Shown in pieces: positions 18,426 through 27,538 of a stretch of 64,000 bases of DNA. Position numbers and translations under genes: made by a program. How positions within the stretch are numbered: the first letter of the stretch is position 1; every line of letters begins with the position of its first letter. The DNA comes from Candidatus Skiveiella danica (GTDB taxonomy: Bacteria > Pseudomonadota > Gammaproteobacteria > Burkholderiales > Burkholderiaceae_C): NCBI GenBank assembly GCA_016721925.1, contig JADKHE010000006.1:79501-143500 (forward strand), in the 5' to 3' direction. The notes under the pieces were generated by a model. It saw only the letters and a list, made by a program, of their open reading frames with translations, ran no database searches and was not told the DNA's origin.

Positions 18426-19658
18426 ATGAACAAAGCACTTGACAAATCTTTTCCCGTGACCGATAGGGTTCAGGAATCATTGGCAGTGACTCTGCGTGGC
18501 TGCGAAGAGCTGATTCCCGAAGGCGACTGGGTGCGCAAGCTGGCCCGTTCCGAGGCCACCGGCGTTCCGCTGCGCATCAAGCTGGGCCTGGACCCGACCG
18601 CACCCGACATCCACGTCGGGCACACCGTGGTGCTCAACAAGATGCGCCAACTGCAGGATCTGGGCCATACCGTCATCTTCCTGATCGGCGACTTCACCAC
18701 GTTGATCGGCGACCCGTCCGGCCGCAACAGTACCCGTCCGCCGCTCACGCGCGAAGAGATCGAGATCAATGCCCAGACCTATTACCGCCAGGCGTCGATG
18801 GTGCTGGATCCGGCCAGGACCGAGATCCGCTACAACAGCGAATGGGGCGACGCCCTGGGCTCGCGCGGCATGATCCAGCTGGCGGCGCGCTACACGGTGG
18901 CGCGCATGATGGAGCGCAACGACTTCCATGACCGCTTCAAATCCGGTGCGCCGATCAGCGTGCACGAGTTCCTGTACCCGCTGATGCAGGGCTACGACTC
19001 GGTGGCGCTCAAGAGCGACCTGGAACTGGGCGGCACCGACCAGAAATTCAACCTGCTGGTGGGCCGCCATCTGCAGGCCGAATACGGCCAGGAGCCCCAG
19101 TGCATCCTGACCATGCCCTTGCTTGAAGGCCTGGACGGCATCGAGAAGATGTCCAAGTCCAAGAACAACTACATCGGCATCAGCGAAGACGCCAACACCA
19201 TGTTCGCCAAGTGCTTGAGCATCTCCGACGTGCTGATGTGGCGGTGGTACACCCTGCTGAGCTTCAAGTCCGAAGCCGCCATCGCAGCCTTGAAGGCCGA
19301 GGTCGATGGCGGGCGCAACCCTAAGGACGCCAAGGTGGCGCTGGCCAAGGAAATCACCGCGCGCTTCCACAGCGCTGCGGCGGCGGACGCAGCCGAGCAG
19401 GACTTCATCAACCGCAGCAAGGGCGGCGTACCCGATGAGATCCCCGAGGTCACCCTTGCTGGTGCCCCGATGGGCATCGGCGCGCTGCTCAAGGCCGCCG
19501 GACTTGCGCCCTCCACATCAGAGGCGAGCCGCCTGATCGATGGCGGCGGCGTGCGGGTGGATTCCAGTGTGGTCAGCGACAAGGGGCTGAAACTGGCCGC
19601 TGGCGCCTATGTGTTGCAGGTGGGCAAGCGCAAGTTCGCCCGCGTCACGCTGAACTGA
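18426..19658 (+). CDS. tyrS: Tyrosyl-tRNA synthetase
   Basis: A class I synthetase of 410 residues: the HIGH-type motif HVGH (DIHVGHTVVL, about 59-68), KMSKSKNNYIGI, and a C-terminal S4 RNA-binding domain from about 345 (ASRLIDGGGVRVDS). The length and the KMSKS context fit the TyrZ/TyrS2-like subclass of many betaproteobacteria. It is divergent from the M23 peptidase gene across an 87-base gap. Confidence 0.96.
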   Translation: MNKALDKSFPVTDRVQESLAVTLRGCEELIPEGDWVRKLARSEATGVPLRIKLGLDPTAPDIHVGHTVVLNKMRQLQDLGHTVIFLIGDFTTLIGDPSGRNSTRPPLTREEIEINAQTYYRQASMVLDPARTEIRYNSEWGDALGSRGMIQLAARYTVARMMERNDFHDRFKSGAPISVHEFLYPLMQGYDSVALKSDLELGGTDQKFNLLVGRHLQAEYGQEPQCILTMPLLEGLDGIEKMSKSKNNYIGISEDANTMFAKCLSISDVLMWRWYTLLSFKSEAAIAALKAEVDGGRNPKDAKVALAKEITARFHSAAAADAAEQDFINRSKGGVPDEIPEVTLAGAPMGIGALLKAAGLAPSTSEASRLIDGGGVRVDSSVVSDKGLKLAAGAYVLQVGKRKFARVTLN

Positions 19659-19683
19659 ACGACCTCCAGGAGGCCCGCCAGGA

Positions 19684-20415
19684 TCACTTCGCGCCGGCGG
19701 TCTCCAGCATCTTGACCATGTCCTTGTAGCCTCTGGCGCGTGCCAGCTGCAGCGGCGTCTGACCCTGCCGGTCGGTCAGTCTTACGCTGGCGCCGGCGTC
19801 GAGCAAGGCCTTGAGCGTGGCTTGGTGGCGCGGTCCGCCGTCACCCAGCACGATGGCCTCGATCAGCGCCGTCCAGTGCAGGTTGTTCACGTGGTCCAGC
19901 GGGGCGCCGGCGGCGATCAGCTGGCGCACCACGCCGTCGTGGCCCAGATGCGCCGCGGCGATCAGCGCCGTGCCGTCGTAGCGGCTGGTCACCTGTTTCG
20001 CGCTGGCGCCCAGCGACAGCAGCACCCGCAGGGTTTCCTCGTCGTCCGCCACCGAGGCGATCGTCACCCCGTCGTAGCGGTCGTTCTCCAGCAGGTTGAT
20101 GTCGGCGCCGGCCTTGACCAGCGCGCGGATCGCACCGCGCTGCCGAGCAAACGAGGCCACATGCAATGGCGTGCGGCCATGGGGATCGCGCACATTCAGG
20201 TTGGCGCCGGCAGCGGCGAGCTTCTCGATTTTTTGCACGTCGCCCCGCCATGCGGCGGCATGAAGGCCTTGGTACTGAGCACCTTCGGCCGGGCTGGGCG
20301 GGACCTGGGCCAGCGCCGGGAGTGCGCCCGGCAGGCCCATGGCGCAGAAGACCATCGCCAGGGCAAGGCGGCGCTTCGAGCGCTTGATGTCATCAATCTG
20401 GTCCATGTGCGGCAT
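19684..20415 (-). CDS. Exported ankyrin-repeat protein
   Basis: 243 residues. An N-terminal signal-like segment (RLALAMVFCAMGLPGALPALAQ, about 15-36) is followed by five or so ankyrin repeats from about residue 45 to 235: LHAAAWRGDVQKIEKLAAAGANLN, TPLHVASFARQRGAIRALVKAGADI and TPLQLARARGYKDMVKMLE. Ankyrin repeats mediate protein binding. It lies 19 bases after the HbpS-like gene on the same strand, so the two are probably co-expressed. An ATG three codons in (20406) is equally possible as the start. Confidence 0.85.
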   Translation of the reverse strand: MPHMDQIDDIKRSKRRLALAMVFCAMGLPGALPALAQVPPSPAEGAQYQGLHAAAWRGDVQKIEKLAAAGANLNVRDPHGRTPLHVASFARQRGAIRALVKAGADINLLENDRYDGVTIASVADDEETLRVLLSLGASAKQVTSRYDGTALIAAAHLGHDGVVRQLIAAGAPLDHVNNLHWTALIEAIVLGDGGPRHQATLKALLDAGASVRLTDRQGQTPLQLARARGYKDMVKMLETAGAK

Positions 20416-20434
20416 ACCGTGCGTCGTGTGTGAC

Positions 20435-20926
20435 TTACTTCAGCAGGTCCTGGACCTTGGCGATGCCGTCCATCGCGCATTTCTCGTCGAGATGGCCGCC
20501 TGGCGCGCCGCCCACGCCGACCGCGCCGATGACCTCGTTGCCCACCTTGATCGGCACGCCGCCACCGAGCAGCAGGAAGCCGGGCATGTAGACCAGGTTG
20601 GCGCCGGCCGGGTTCTTCTGTGCGCCCTCCATCATCGCCGTGGTCGTGTTCTTCGCGGAAGCCGAGGTGTAGGCCTTGGCCTGGCTGGAGGACAGGGTGT
20701 GCGGGCCGGCGTTGTCGGCGCGTTGCAGGGCGCGCAGCGAGCCGGCGCGATCGACCACCGCGGCCGCCACGTTGTAGCCAGCGGCGGAGCACGATGCGAC
20801 CGTGGCGGCGGCAATCTGGTTGGCCAGTTCGAGCGAGATGTTCTTCTCGGTGCGCACGGCCTGCGCACTGGCGGCGGTGGCGATCAGCGAGAGGGCGAGG
20901 GCAGAGGCGGCGAGCAGTTTGTTCAT
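20435..20926 (-). CDS. Exported GlcG/HbpS-family (DUF336) protein
   Basis: 163 residues. A clean signal peptide (MNKLLAASALALSLIATAAS, cleaved after ASA) precedes a GlcG/HbpS domain: ANQIAAATVASCSAAGYNVAAAVVDRAG, a central SSQAKAYTSASAKNTT and a glycine-rich GGGVPIKVGNEVIGAVGVGGAPGG. Members bind haem or related ligands, and in Streptomyces HbpS tunes a sensor kinase. The start at 20926 has AGGAGA upstream. It lies next to a two-component system, which makes a sensory accessory role plausible but unproven. Confidence 0.87.
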   Translation of the reverse strand: MNKLLAASALALSLIATAASAQAVRTEKNISLELANQIAAATVASCSAAGYNVAAAVVDRAGSLRALQRADNAGPHTLSSSQAKAYTSASAKNTTTAMMEGAQKNPAGANLVYMPGFLLLGGGVPIKVGNEVIGAVGVGGAPGGHLDEKCAMDGIAKVQDLLK

Positions 20927-21056
20927 GGGGTTCTCCTGTGGGTCAGCCGGTTCGATCAACCGTGGGAGAACTGTAGAAAACCGGCGGCGGTTTGCCCATT
21001 CGTACGGCTACGCGCGCAGTTCCGTAGTTCTACGGAGTGGGGTCGGCACTGGCGCC

Positions 21057-21704
21057 TCAGGGCGTTTCGACCAGTGCGGCGTAATGGCGGATCAGCTGCG
21101 CCAGCGACTCGGCTTCGAGCTTGGCGAAGAGGTTGGCGCGGTGTGTCTCCACCGTGCGCGGCGAGAGGTCGAGCGCGCGTCCGATCTCCTTGTTGGTCAG
21201 CCCCGCCACGATCAGGCCGAGCACCTCGCGCTCGCGCTCCGACAGATGGGCGTAACGTTCACGCGCCCGCCGGTCGGCCTGATGGCGCTCACGCGAGCGC
21301 ACATGCTGGCGCACCGCGTTCTGCAGAGCTTCGAGCAGTTGCTCGTCGTTGACCGGCTTTTCCAGGAACTCGGCCGCGCCCGACTTGAATGCGCGCCGGC
21401 ACATCTCCACCGTACCGTGGCCGGTCAGCATGATCACCGGCTGGTCCACGCCCTGTGCCGCCAGCGTGTCCAGCACGGTGAGGCCGCTGATACCGGGCAT
21501 GCGCACGTCCAGCACGATGGCGCCAATGCCCTGGCGGTCAAAACCGTCGATGAAGGCCATTGGATCGGCCCAGGTCTGCACCCGCAGGCCCACGGTGCCG
21601 ATCAGCAAGGCCAGGCTGTCGCGGACCGCCGCGTCGTCGTCGATCAGATGAATCAATGGTGACAGCGGGGCGCTGCCGGCCGGGGTGGGTGCCGCGGGGT
21701 TCAT
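21057..21704 (-). CDS. FixJ/TtrR-type response regulator (REC-LuxR HTH)
   Basis: 215 residues. An N-terminal receiver has the acidic pocket at IDDD and the phospho-acceptor Asp66 in IVLDVRMPG, plus MLTGHGTVEM and LEKPVND. The C-terminal LuxR HTH is LSEREREVLGLIVAGLTNKEIG followed by SPRTVETHRANL. I chose the ATG at 21704, which overlaps the kinase stop as ATGA. Longer in-frame starts would lie inside the kinase gene. Confidence 0.9.
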   Translation of the reverse strand: MNPAAPTPAGSAPLSPLIHLIDDDAAVRDSLALLIGTVGLRVQTWADPMAFIDGFDRQGIGAIVLDVRMPGISGLTVLDTLAAQGVDQPVIMLTGHGTVEMCRRAFKSGAAEFLEKPVNDEQLLEALQNAVRQHVRSRERHQADRRARERYAHLSEREREVLGLIVAGLTNKEIGRALDLSPRTVETHRANLFAKLEAESLAQLIRHYAALVETP

Positions 21705-23167
21705 GGCGTCTGCGGCTGACATGGCAGCGTCAGCGTGAACAGGGCGCCGTGCGACTCGTTGGGAGCCGCCGTGAGTGCGCCACCCATGTTCGTGGCCAGG
21801 GTTTCGCACAGGCTCAGGCCGAGTCCCAGGCCCCCGGTGCGCGTGGAGAAGAAGGGTTCGAAGATGCGGGACAACACCTCTGGCGCGATGCCGGGGCCGG
21901 TGTCGGCCACTTGGAGCCGCCCGGACGACCCGTTCGCGTCCACGGTCAGCGTCAGGCGGCGGTCCGCAGGGGCATGCTCCAGCGCTTGCAGCGCGTTCAT
22001 CAGCAGGTTGTGGATGATCTGTTCAAGCGCCACCGGTTCGGCCAGCACGGTGACCGGTTGGGGTGCCTCGATCACCGGCGCGACGCCGCGGCGCTGGCAT
22101 TCCGGCTCCAGAAGGTACAGCGCACGCCGCACGGCTTCAACCAGATCCAGCGCCTGGGTCTGGCCGGACAGGTCGGGACGCTCGATCGCCCGTCGCAGGC
22201 GACCCACCACGTCAGAGGCGCGGCGTGCCTGTTCAACCGCCTGCGCCATCGCCTGGCGCGCGGTGTCCAGTTCGGGCGGATCGTCGTCCAGCAAGCGCCG
22301 GGCCGCCTGGGCGCTGGCCATCACCGCCGTCAGGGGCTGGTTCAGCTCATGCGCCATGCCGGCCGCCAGCTCGCCCAAGGTGTTCAGCCGCGCCACCTGG
22401 CCCAGGCGCAGCAATTCCTCGGCGCGACTGCGCTCGGCGCGCTGGCGCAAGCCGTGACGCGCCCAGGCCAGCACGGCCGCCAGGACCAGGGCCCACAAGG
22501 CCATGCGTCCCCATGGCAGTTCAGCCCAGCCCACCGTCTGGGTGGCGACCACGTCGAACGCCTGGCTGTCGGCCGCCAGATGCTTGTGAAACTCGAAGCG
22601 CCAGCCACCTGGCGCCAGCCGGCCGGGCTGCAGGACAAACTGCTGACCCGAATGCTCCAGCACGACACGCACCGGGCTGCTGGCTGGCTCCAGCGGCCAC
22701 TCGGCCCAGGGCACCATAGCCCTCAGGTCGATCGTGAGGGCATAGCTGGCGGGCTGCGCCGCCAGAACCAGCTGATAGCGCCCGCTGGCGAAATCCAGGT
22801 CCGCCAGGGTGGCGCGCCGGAGCTGGCGGGAGGTCGCCTCGGCGGACGCCATGGCCGGATCGCTCCATGCGGCTTCACGGTCGCGCCGCTGCGCCGACAG
22901 GATCTGCGGGTACAGGGCGGGCAGGCGCTGCTCGGGTGCGGCGTCTGCCGGCCCGTCGGGACCCGGTTGGAGCAGCGCCAGCGTGGCCAGGATGGCATCG
23001 TGCTGAACGACACGCTGGCTGAGCAGGCGGTGCATGATGCGCGCGTTGGTTTCAAAAGCGTCCTTCAGCTGGGCCAGCTCCAGGCGCGCGATCGCGACGG
23101 CGCCAGCGAGGGTGAGCGCCACCCAGGCCAGGATCCACCATCGAAATGCCTTCCATTGCCGCGCCAT
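21701..23167 (-). CDS. Membrane sensor histidine kinase (TtrS/FixL-like)
   Basis: 488 residues. One membrane helix at about 10-28, a periplasmic sensor region of roughly 190 residues, and a second helix near 221-240. The transmitter follows: H-box GMAHELNQPLTAV with His273, N-box NLLMNALQALEHA, G1 VADTGPGIAPEV and G2 GGLGLGLS. The H-box AHELNQPL is the FixL/TtrS subtype, matching the FixJ-like regulator translated from its 3' overlap. The periplasmic domain is not one I recognise. It is divergent from the CDF transporter, with only 50 bases between starts. Confidence 0.9.
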   Translation of the reverse strand: MARQWKAFRWWILAWVALTLAGAVAIARLELAQLKDAFETNARIMHRLLSQRVVQHDAILATLALLQPGPDGPADAAPEQRLPALYPQILSAQRRDREAAWSDPAMASAEATSRQLRRATLADLDFASGRYQLVLAAQPASYALTIDLRAMVPWAEWPLEPASSPVRVVLEHSGQQFVLQPGRLAPGGWRFEFHKHLAADSQAFDVVATQTVGWAELPWGRMALWALVLAAVLAWARHGLRQRAERSRAEELLRLGQVARLNTLGELAAGMAHELNQPLTAVMASAQAARRLLDDDPPELDTARQAMAQAVEQARRASDVVGRLRRAIERPDLSGQTQALDLVEAVRRALYLLEPECQRRGVAPVIEAPQPVTVLAEPVALEQIIHNLLMNALQALEHAPADRRLTLTVDANGSSGRLQVADTGPGIAPEVLSRIFEPFFSTRTGGLGLGLSLCETLATNMGGALTAAPNESHGALFTLTLPCQPQTP

Positions 23168-23217
23168 CGGCCGGATTCTGGCACGGGGGCGCCCAGACGC
23201 TACGCGACAATAGCGGC

Positions 23218-24147
23218 ATGATCCCCGCCACCGTCCGGCTGCTCACCCCGCGTCGCCTGCTCATGGCGTCGATCGCGGTGGCGGTCATCACGATCACGCT
23301 CAAGACCCTGGCCTGGTATGTGACGGATTCGGTCGGCCTGCTGTCGGACGCGATGGAGTCCTTTGTCAACCTGGCCAGCGCCATTTTCGGGCTGGTGATG
23401 GTGACGATCGCGGCGCGCCCCGCCGACGAGGACCATCCCTACGGGCACCACAAGGCCGAATACTTTTCCTCCGGCTTCGAAGGCGCGCTGATCATCGCGG
23501 CGGCGGCCGGCATCATCTGGGCGGCTGGGCACCGGCTGTTTGACCCGCAGCCGATCGAACAGGTGGGTTGGGGCCTGGCACTGTCGGTGGCCAGCTCCGC
23601 CCTCAATGGCCTGCTGGCCTGGGTCATGTTCCGCTCCGCCAAGGAGCACCGGTCCATCGCGCTGGAGGCCGATGCCAAACATCTGGTGACCGATGTCTGG
23701 ACCTCCGTGGGCGTGATCGTGGGCATCGCGCTGGTGTATTTCACCGGCTGGCTGTGGCTCGACCCGGTGGTGGCCATCGGCGTGGCGCTGAACATCCTGT
23801 GGGAGGGTTTCCACCTGATGTGGCGCTCGTCGCAGGGTCTGATGGATGAGGCGGTGGAGCCGGACGTGATGGTCGCCATCCAGCAGACGCTGGACGGGTT
23901 TTCGCACAGCCGTGGCGCGACGCCGATCATCCGTTTCGACCACATCACCACGCGCAAGGCTGGCCAGCGACGCTTTGTCGACTTGCACATGCACATGCCG
24001 GCGGGCTGGTCGCTGGGGCGCGCGGCGGCGGTGCGCACCAGCGTGGAGCAGGCGCTGATGAGCGCCGTGCCGGGCCTGCGGGCCAGCATCCAGCTATTGC
24101 CCAGCGATGTGGAGGCCCACATCGACGATCCGAAGGATCTGAAATGA
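23218..24147 (+). CDS. Cation diffusion facilitator (CDF) metal/H+ antiporter
   Basis: 309 residues with six predicted membrane helices and the CDF signature SVGLLSDAMESFVNLASAIFG. A second metal-site helix, HLVTDVWTSVGVI, completes the transport site (Asp/Asp and His/Asp). HPYGHHKAEYFSSGFEG marks the cytoplasmic loop. A C-terminal CDF domain follows from about 205. It probably exports zinc, iron or cobalt; the sequence does not fix the metal. The start is taken as the ATG at 23218 rather than 23146, which would lie inside the divergent kinase promoter region. Confidence 0.9.
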   Translation: MIPATVRLLTPRRLLMASIAVAVITITLKTLAWYVTDSVGLLSDAMESFVNLASAIFGLVMVTIAARPADEDHPYGHHKAEYFSSGFEGALIIAAAAGIIWAAGHRLFDPQPIEQVGWGLALSVASSALNGLLAWVMFRSAKEHRSIALEADAKHLVTDVWTSVGVIVGIALVYFTGWLWLDPVVAIGVALNILWEGFHLMWRSSQGLMDEAVEPDVMVAIQQTLDGFSHSRGATPIIRFDHITTRKAGQRRFVDLHMHMPAGWSLGRAAAVRTSVEQALMSAVPGLRASIQLLPSDVEAHIDDPKDLK

Positions 24148-24197
24148 AACGCCATGCGCATCGGTGCGATGTCCGCTGTCCTTCGAGGGCGCGCTGA

Positions 24198-24638
24198 ATG
24201 ATCTCCCTCCTGCAACGTGTCAGCGAGGCGCGCGTGGTGGTGGAGGGCGAGGTGATCGGCCAGATCGGCGCCGGCCTGCTGGTGCTGGTGTGCGCCGAGC
24301 GTGGCGACACCGAGGCCCAGGCGGACAAGCTGCTGGCGAAGATCCTGAAACTGCGCGTCTTCAGCGACGAGGCCGGCAAGATGAACCGCAGCGTGCAGGA
24401 CGTCGGTGGCGGCCTGCTGATCGTCAGCCAGTTCACACTGGCCGCCGACACCACCGGCGGCAACCGGCCCAGCTTCACCCAGGCTGCGGCGCCGGACGAC
24501 GGGCGGCGCTTGTACGACTATTTTGTGGATCTAGCCCGGGCCACGCACCCGGTCGTGCAAACCGGCCGTTTTGCCGCCGACATGAAGGTGCACCTTGTCA
24601 ACGACGGGCCGGTGACGATTCCCCTGCGGGTGAACTGA
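24198..24638 (+). CDS. dtd: D-aminoacyl-tRNA deacylase
   Basis: 146 residues. Removes D-amino acids mischarged on tRNA. Both active-site motifs are present: SQFTLAAD (SQFTL) and NDGPVTIPL (the cross-subunit Gly-Pro motif). It lies 50 bases after the CDF gene. The IS4-type element begins only 15 bases after the stop, which probably removed any original terminator. Confidence 0.96.
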   Translation: MISLLQRVSEARVVVEGEVIGQIGAGLLVLVCAERGDTEAQADKLLAKILKLRVFSDEAGKMNRSVQDVGGGLLIVSQFTLAADTTGGNRPSFTQAAAPDDGRRLYDYFVDLARATHPVVQTGRFAADMKVHLVNDGPVTIPLRVN

Positions 24639-24653
24639 AGCGCCAAAAGCATC

Positions 24654-25990
24654 TCATTACTGTCCGATAGATTTCGACCTATAGTGGCGCAAACGTAGGC
24701 TGGATGCGGGTTTCAAGGGGATTTGAGATTCCGGCGATTTGCAATCCGGAGTTGCTCATTGGGCGTAGCGTGACCTCATTTGAACGAGGTCCGCACCATA
24801 AACCCACTCGCACGGTCCTGGCGCAGTTGTTGGCGATCGTGCCGTATGCGCAATCCGAGCATCCCGTTGTCAGCTACCAGGCCAACCGCTGGACGCGAGG
24901 ATTCACTGCGTGGAGTCACCTCATCTGCATGATCTATGTGCAACTGACCCGCCGCGAAGGCTTGCGTGACCTTGTGGACTGCCTGAACTCCCAAGGCACC
25001 AAGCTGTACCGCGCGGGATTGCGCCAGCGGGTATCGCGCTCCACGCTGGCCGACGCCTACGAGTTCCGCAGCGCCGAGTTGTTTGAAGCTCTGGGCCAGC
25101 GCCTAATTGCCATGGTGTCGGCCCAGTACCGGGACGAGGACATCGGGCTGGGCGTGAAGGAACCGCTGCATGCCATGGACTCCACCACCGTGGACCTGTG
25201 TCTGAAGCTGTTTCCGTGGGCCGACTTTCGCTCGACCAAGGCCGGCATTAAGGCCCATACCGCCTTCGATCTGCGCGGTGCCACTCCGTTCATGCTGAGC
25301 ATCACCACGGCAAAGGTCAGCGATGTGTCCACGCTCGACAGCCTAAGGCTGCCTGCGGGGTCCATCGTGGTGCTGGACCGCGGGTATGTGTACTTTGCCC
25401 GGCTGCAACGGCTGGTGCAGCGCGAGTGCAGCTTGGTGGTTTGTGCCAACGCCAACCTGAGCTTTCGCAGCATCCAGGCGCACCCCGGCGACGCAAAGAC
25501 TGGTGTGTGGTCGGATCAGACGATCGCGCTGGTGGGCCAAAGAGCGAGCAAGGATTGCCCGGGGCCGTTGCGCGGGGCTCGCCTTTGTGACGCAAGCACC
25601 TGTCTGGAACTGGTGTACCTGAGCAATCGCCTGGACCTGCCCGCGCTGACGATTGCGGCCATCTACAAGCCGCGCTGCCAGATCGAGTTGTTCTTCAAGT
25701 GGCTCAAGCAGAACCTGAGCATCCAGCATTTCTTTGGCAACTCCTTAAACGCCATGAAGTCCCAGATCTGGATCGCAGTTTGCTCGTACCTGTTGGCGTT
25801 GATCGCGCATCGCCCGTTTCGCGATCAGCTCTCGTTGCGCAATTTCCTGCATCTGGTGGAGGTCAATATGTTCGAGAAGATTACCCATCACAAGGATGGT
25901 TTCCAACTCAGTTCGATCCCAAGAACCGGATACCTCTCCTCTACAAACAGAGTTGTTCTGATACGGTGAAGACTTACCGGGCAGTAGTGA
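24654..25990. mobile_element. IS4-type insertion sequence, both ends present
   Basis: About 1.34 kb bounded by imperfect inverted repeats. The left end is TCATTACTGTCCGATAG (24654-24670) and the right end, read inwards, is TCACTACTGCCCGGTAA (25990-25974), matching at 13 of 17 positions. The element carries one transposase gene. I could not find a convincing target-site duplication, so the insertion may be old or the flanks rearranged. Confidence 0.8.
24704..25969 (+). CDS. IS4-family transposase
   Basis: 421 residues with a DUF4372-like N-terminal region (TRTVLAQLLAIVPYAQ, YVQLTRREGLRDLVDCL) and a DDE core: ALHAMDSTTVDL-type first aspartate (HAMDSTTVDL), VVLDRGYVY second aspartate, and the YREK signature YKPRCQIELFFKWLKQ (Tyr-x2-Arg-x3-Glu-x6-Lys). 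All three acidic residues are present, so the enzyme may be active. The last 20 residues differ from what I expect of the family, so the C-terminus may be slightly altered. Confidence 0.9.
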   Translation: MRVSRGFEIPAICNPELLIGRSVTSFERGPHHKPTRTVLAQLLAIVPYAQSEHPVVSYQANRWTRGFTAWSHLICMIYVQLTRREGLRDLVDCLNSQGTKLYRAGLRQRVSRSTLADAYEFRSAELFEALGQRLIAMVSAQYRDEDIGLGVKEPLHAMDSTTVDLCLKLFPWADFRSTKAGIKAHTAFDLRGATPFMLSITTAKVSDVSTLDSLRLPAGSIVVLDRGYVYFARLQRLVQRECSLVVCANANLSFRSIQAHPGDAKTGVWSDQTIALVGQRASKDCPGPLRGARLCDASTCLELVYLSNRLDLPALTIAAIYKPRCQIELFFKWLKQNLSIQHFFGNSLNAMKSQIWIAVCSYLLALIAHRPFRDQLSLRNFLHLVEVNMFEKITHHKDGFQLSSIPRTGYLSSTNRVVLIR

Positions 25991-26062
25991 AGGTATCTTT
26001 CGGGGACTCTCAATTCAAAGTCTGGAAATGGCGATGACTAGTTATCAATAGTGTAGTGGCTG

Positions 26063-27415
26063 TCAGGCGGCCCGTGCGCCGTCCTTCACGCAGATCTCGC
26101 CGCGCAGGGAATGCGGCATGGCTTCGGTGATGGTCACGTCGATCATCTGACCTACCAGCCGGGCGGCGTTCGGCCCCCCGGGGAAATTGACGGCACGGTG
26201 GCATTCCGTGCGCCCCATCAGCTCCTGCGGGTTGCGGCGCGCCGGGCCCTCGACCAGGATGCGCTGCACCGTGCCCAGGCGCGTGGCGCTGATGGTGCGG
26301 ATGTTGCCCTCGATCACGGCCTGCAGTTCCTGCAGGCGGCGCAGCTTGACATCGTGCGGCGTGTCGTCATGGAGGTTGGCCGCGGGCGTGCCCGGACGCG
26401 GGCTGAAGATGAAGCTGAAGCTGTTGTCAAAGCCGATGTCGTCGATCAGCTTCATCGTCTTGGCGTGGTCCTCGTCCGTCTCGCCGGGGAAGCCCACGAT
26501 GAAGTCGCTGCTCATCGCCATGTCGGGGCGGATGGCGCGCAGCTTGCGCACCGTGCTCTTGTATTCCATGGCCGTGTAGCCACGCTTCATCGCCATCAGG
26601 ATGCGGTCGCTGCCGTGCTGCACCGGCAGGTGCAGGTGGCTCACCAGCTTGGGCACCTTGTCGTACACGTCGATCAGGCGCTGCGTGAACTCGTTGGGGT
26701 GGCTGGTGGTGTAGCGGATGCGCTCGATGCCGGGGATGTCGGCCACATACTCGATCAGCAGGGCGAAGTCGGCGATGTCGCCGGTGCCGCCCATCGGGCC
26801 CCGGTAGGCGTTGACGTTCTGGCCCAGCAGCGTGACTTCCTTCACGCCCTGGTCGGCCAGGCCGGCAATTTCGACCAGCACGTCATCGAACGGGCGGCTG
26901 ACTTCCTCCCCGCGCGTGTAGGGCACCACGCAGTAGCTGCAATATTTGCTGCAGCCTTCCATGATCGAGACGTAGGCGGCGGCCCCTTCGACCCGCGCGG
27001 GCGGCAGATGATCGAACTTCTCGATCTCCGGGAAGCTGATGTCCACTTGCGGACGGGCCTGGGCGGCGCGGGATGCCAGCAACTCGGGCAGGCGGTGCAG
27101 CGTCTGCGGGCCGAAGACCACATCCACATAGGGCGCACGCTTGATGATCTCGGCACCTTCCTGGCTGGCCACGCAGCCGCCCACGCCGATCAGCACGCCT
27201 TTTTTCTTCAGGTGCTGCACCCGCCCGAGGTCGCTGAACACCTTTTCCTGCGCCTTCTCGCGCACCGAGCAGGTGTTGAACAGGATCAGGTCGGCCTCGT
27301 CCACGTCGGTGGTGGGCTCGTAGCCCTCGGCGGCGCGCATCACGTCGGCCATCTTGTCCGAGTCGTACTCGTTCATTTGGCAGCCGAAGGTTTTGATGAA
27401 GACTTTTTTGGCCAT
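26063..27415 (-). CDS. miaB: tRNA-2-methylthio-N6-isopentenyladenosine37 synthase MiaB
   Basis: A radical-SAM methylthiotransferase of 450 residues. It uses two 4Fe-4S clusters: N-terminal UPF0004 cysteines Cys12, Cys49 and Cys81, and the radical-SAM CSKYCSYC at 155-162, followed by a C-terminal TRAM domain. It modifies A37 of tRNAs reading UNN codons. The start at 27415 (MAKKVFIKTFGCQMNEYD) is the family start; the frame is open upstream to 27457. Confidence 0.97.
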   Translation of the reverse strand: MAKKVFIKTFGCQMNEYDSDKMADVMRAAEGYEPTTDVDEADLILFNTCSVREKAQEKVFSDLGRVQHLKKKGVLIGVGGCVASQEGAEIIKRAPYVDVVFGPQTLHRLPELLASRAAQARPQVDISFPEIEKFDHLPPARVEGAAAYVSIMEGCSKYCSYCVVPYTRGEEVSRPFDDVLVEIAGLADQGVKEVTLLGQNVNAYRGPMGGTGDIADFALLIEYVADIPGIERIRYTTSHPNEFTQRLIDVYDKVPKLVSHLHLPVQHGSDRILMAMKRGYTAMEYKSTVRKLRAIRPDMAMSSDFIVGFPGETDEDHAKTMKLIDDIGFDNSFSFIFSPRPGTPAANLHDDTPHDVKLRRLQELQAVIEGNIRTISATRLGTVQRILVEGPARRNPQELMGRTECHRAVNFPGGPNAARLVGQMIDVTITEAMPHSLRGEICVKDGARAA

Positions 27416-27538
27416 GGCGGACTTGCTGAATCTGAAAAAAGGTGAGCAATCAAGCACCGTTCCACGAGGGGAATCGGCTGCCTTTCTTGATGAATCGAGG
27501 GGCGCCGGACCTTTTTGGCCACTCTTGCCCCTGTGGGT

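Noticed and set aside
21560..23221. Long open frame (553 codons) opposite the sensor kinase
   Set aside because: Shadow frame; the kinase and regulator motifs on the other strand are complete.
24640..26010. Target-site duplication for the IS4-type element
   Set aside because: Flanks GCATC/AGGTATC show only partial similarity; not good enough to claim.
26111..27445. Long open frame (444 codons) opposite miaB
   Set aside because: Shadow frame rich in His, Ala and Gly without recognisable domains.
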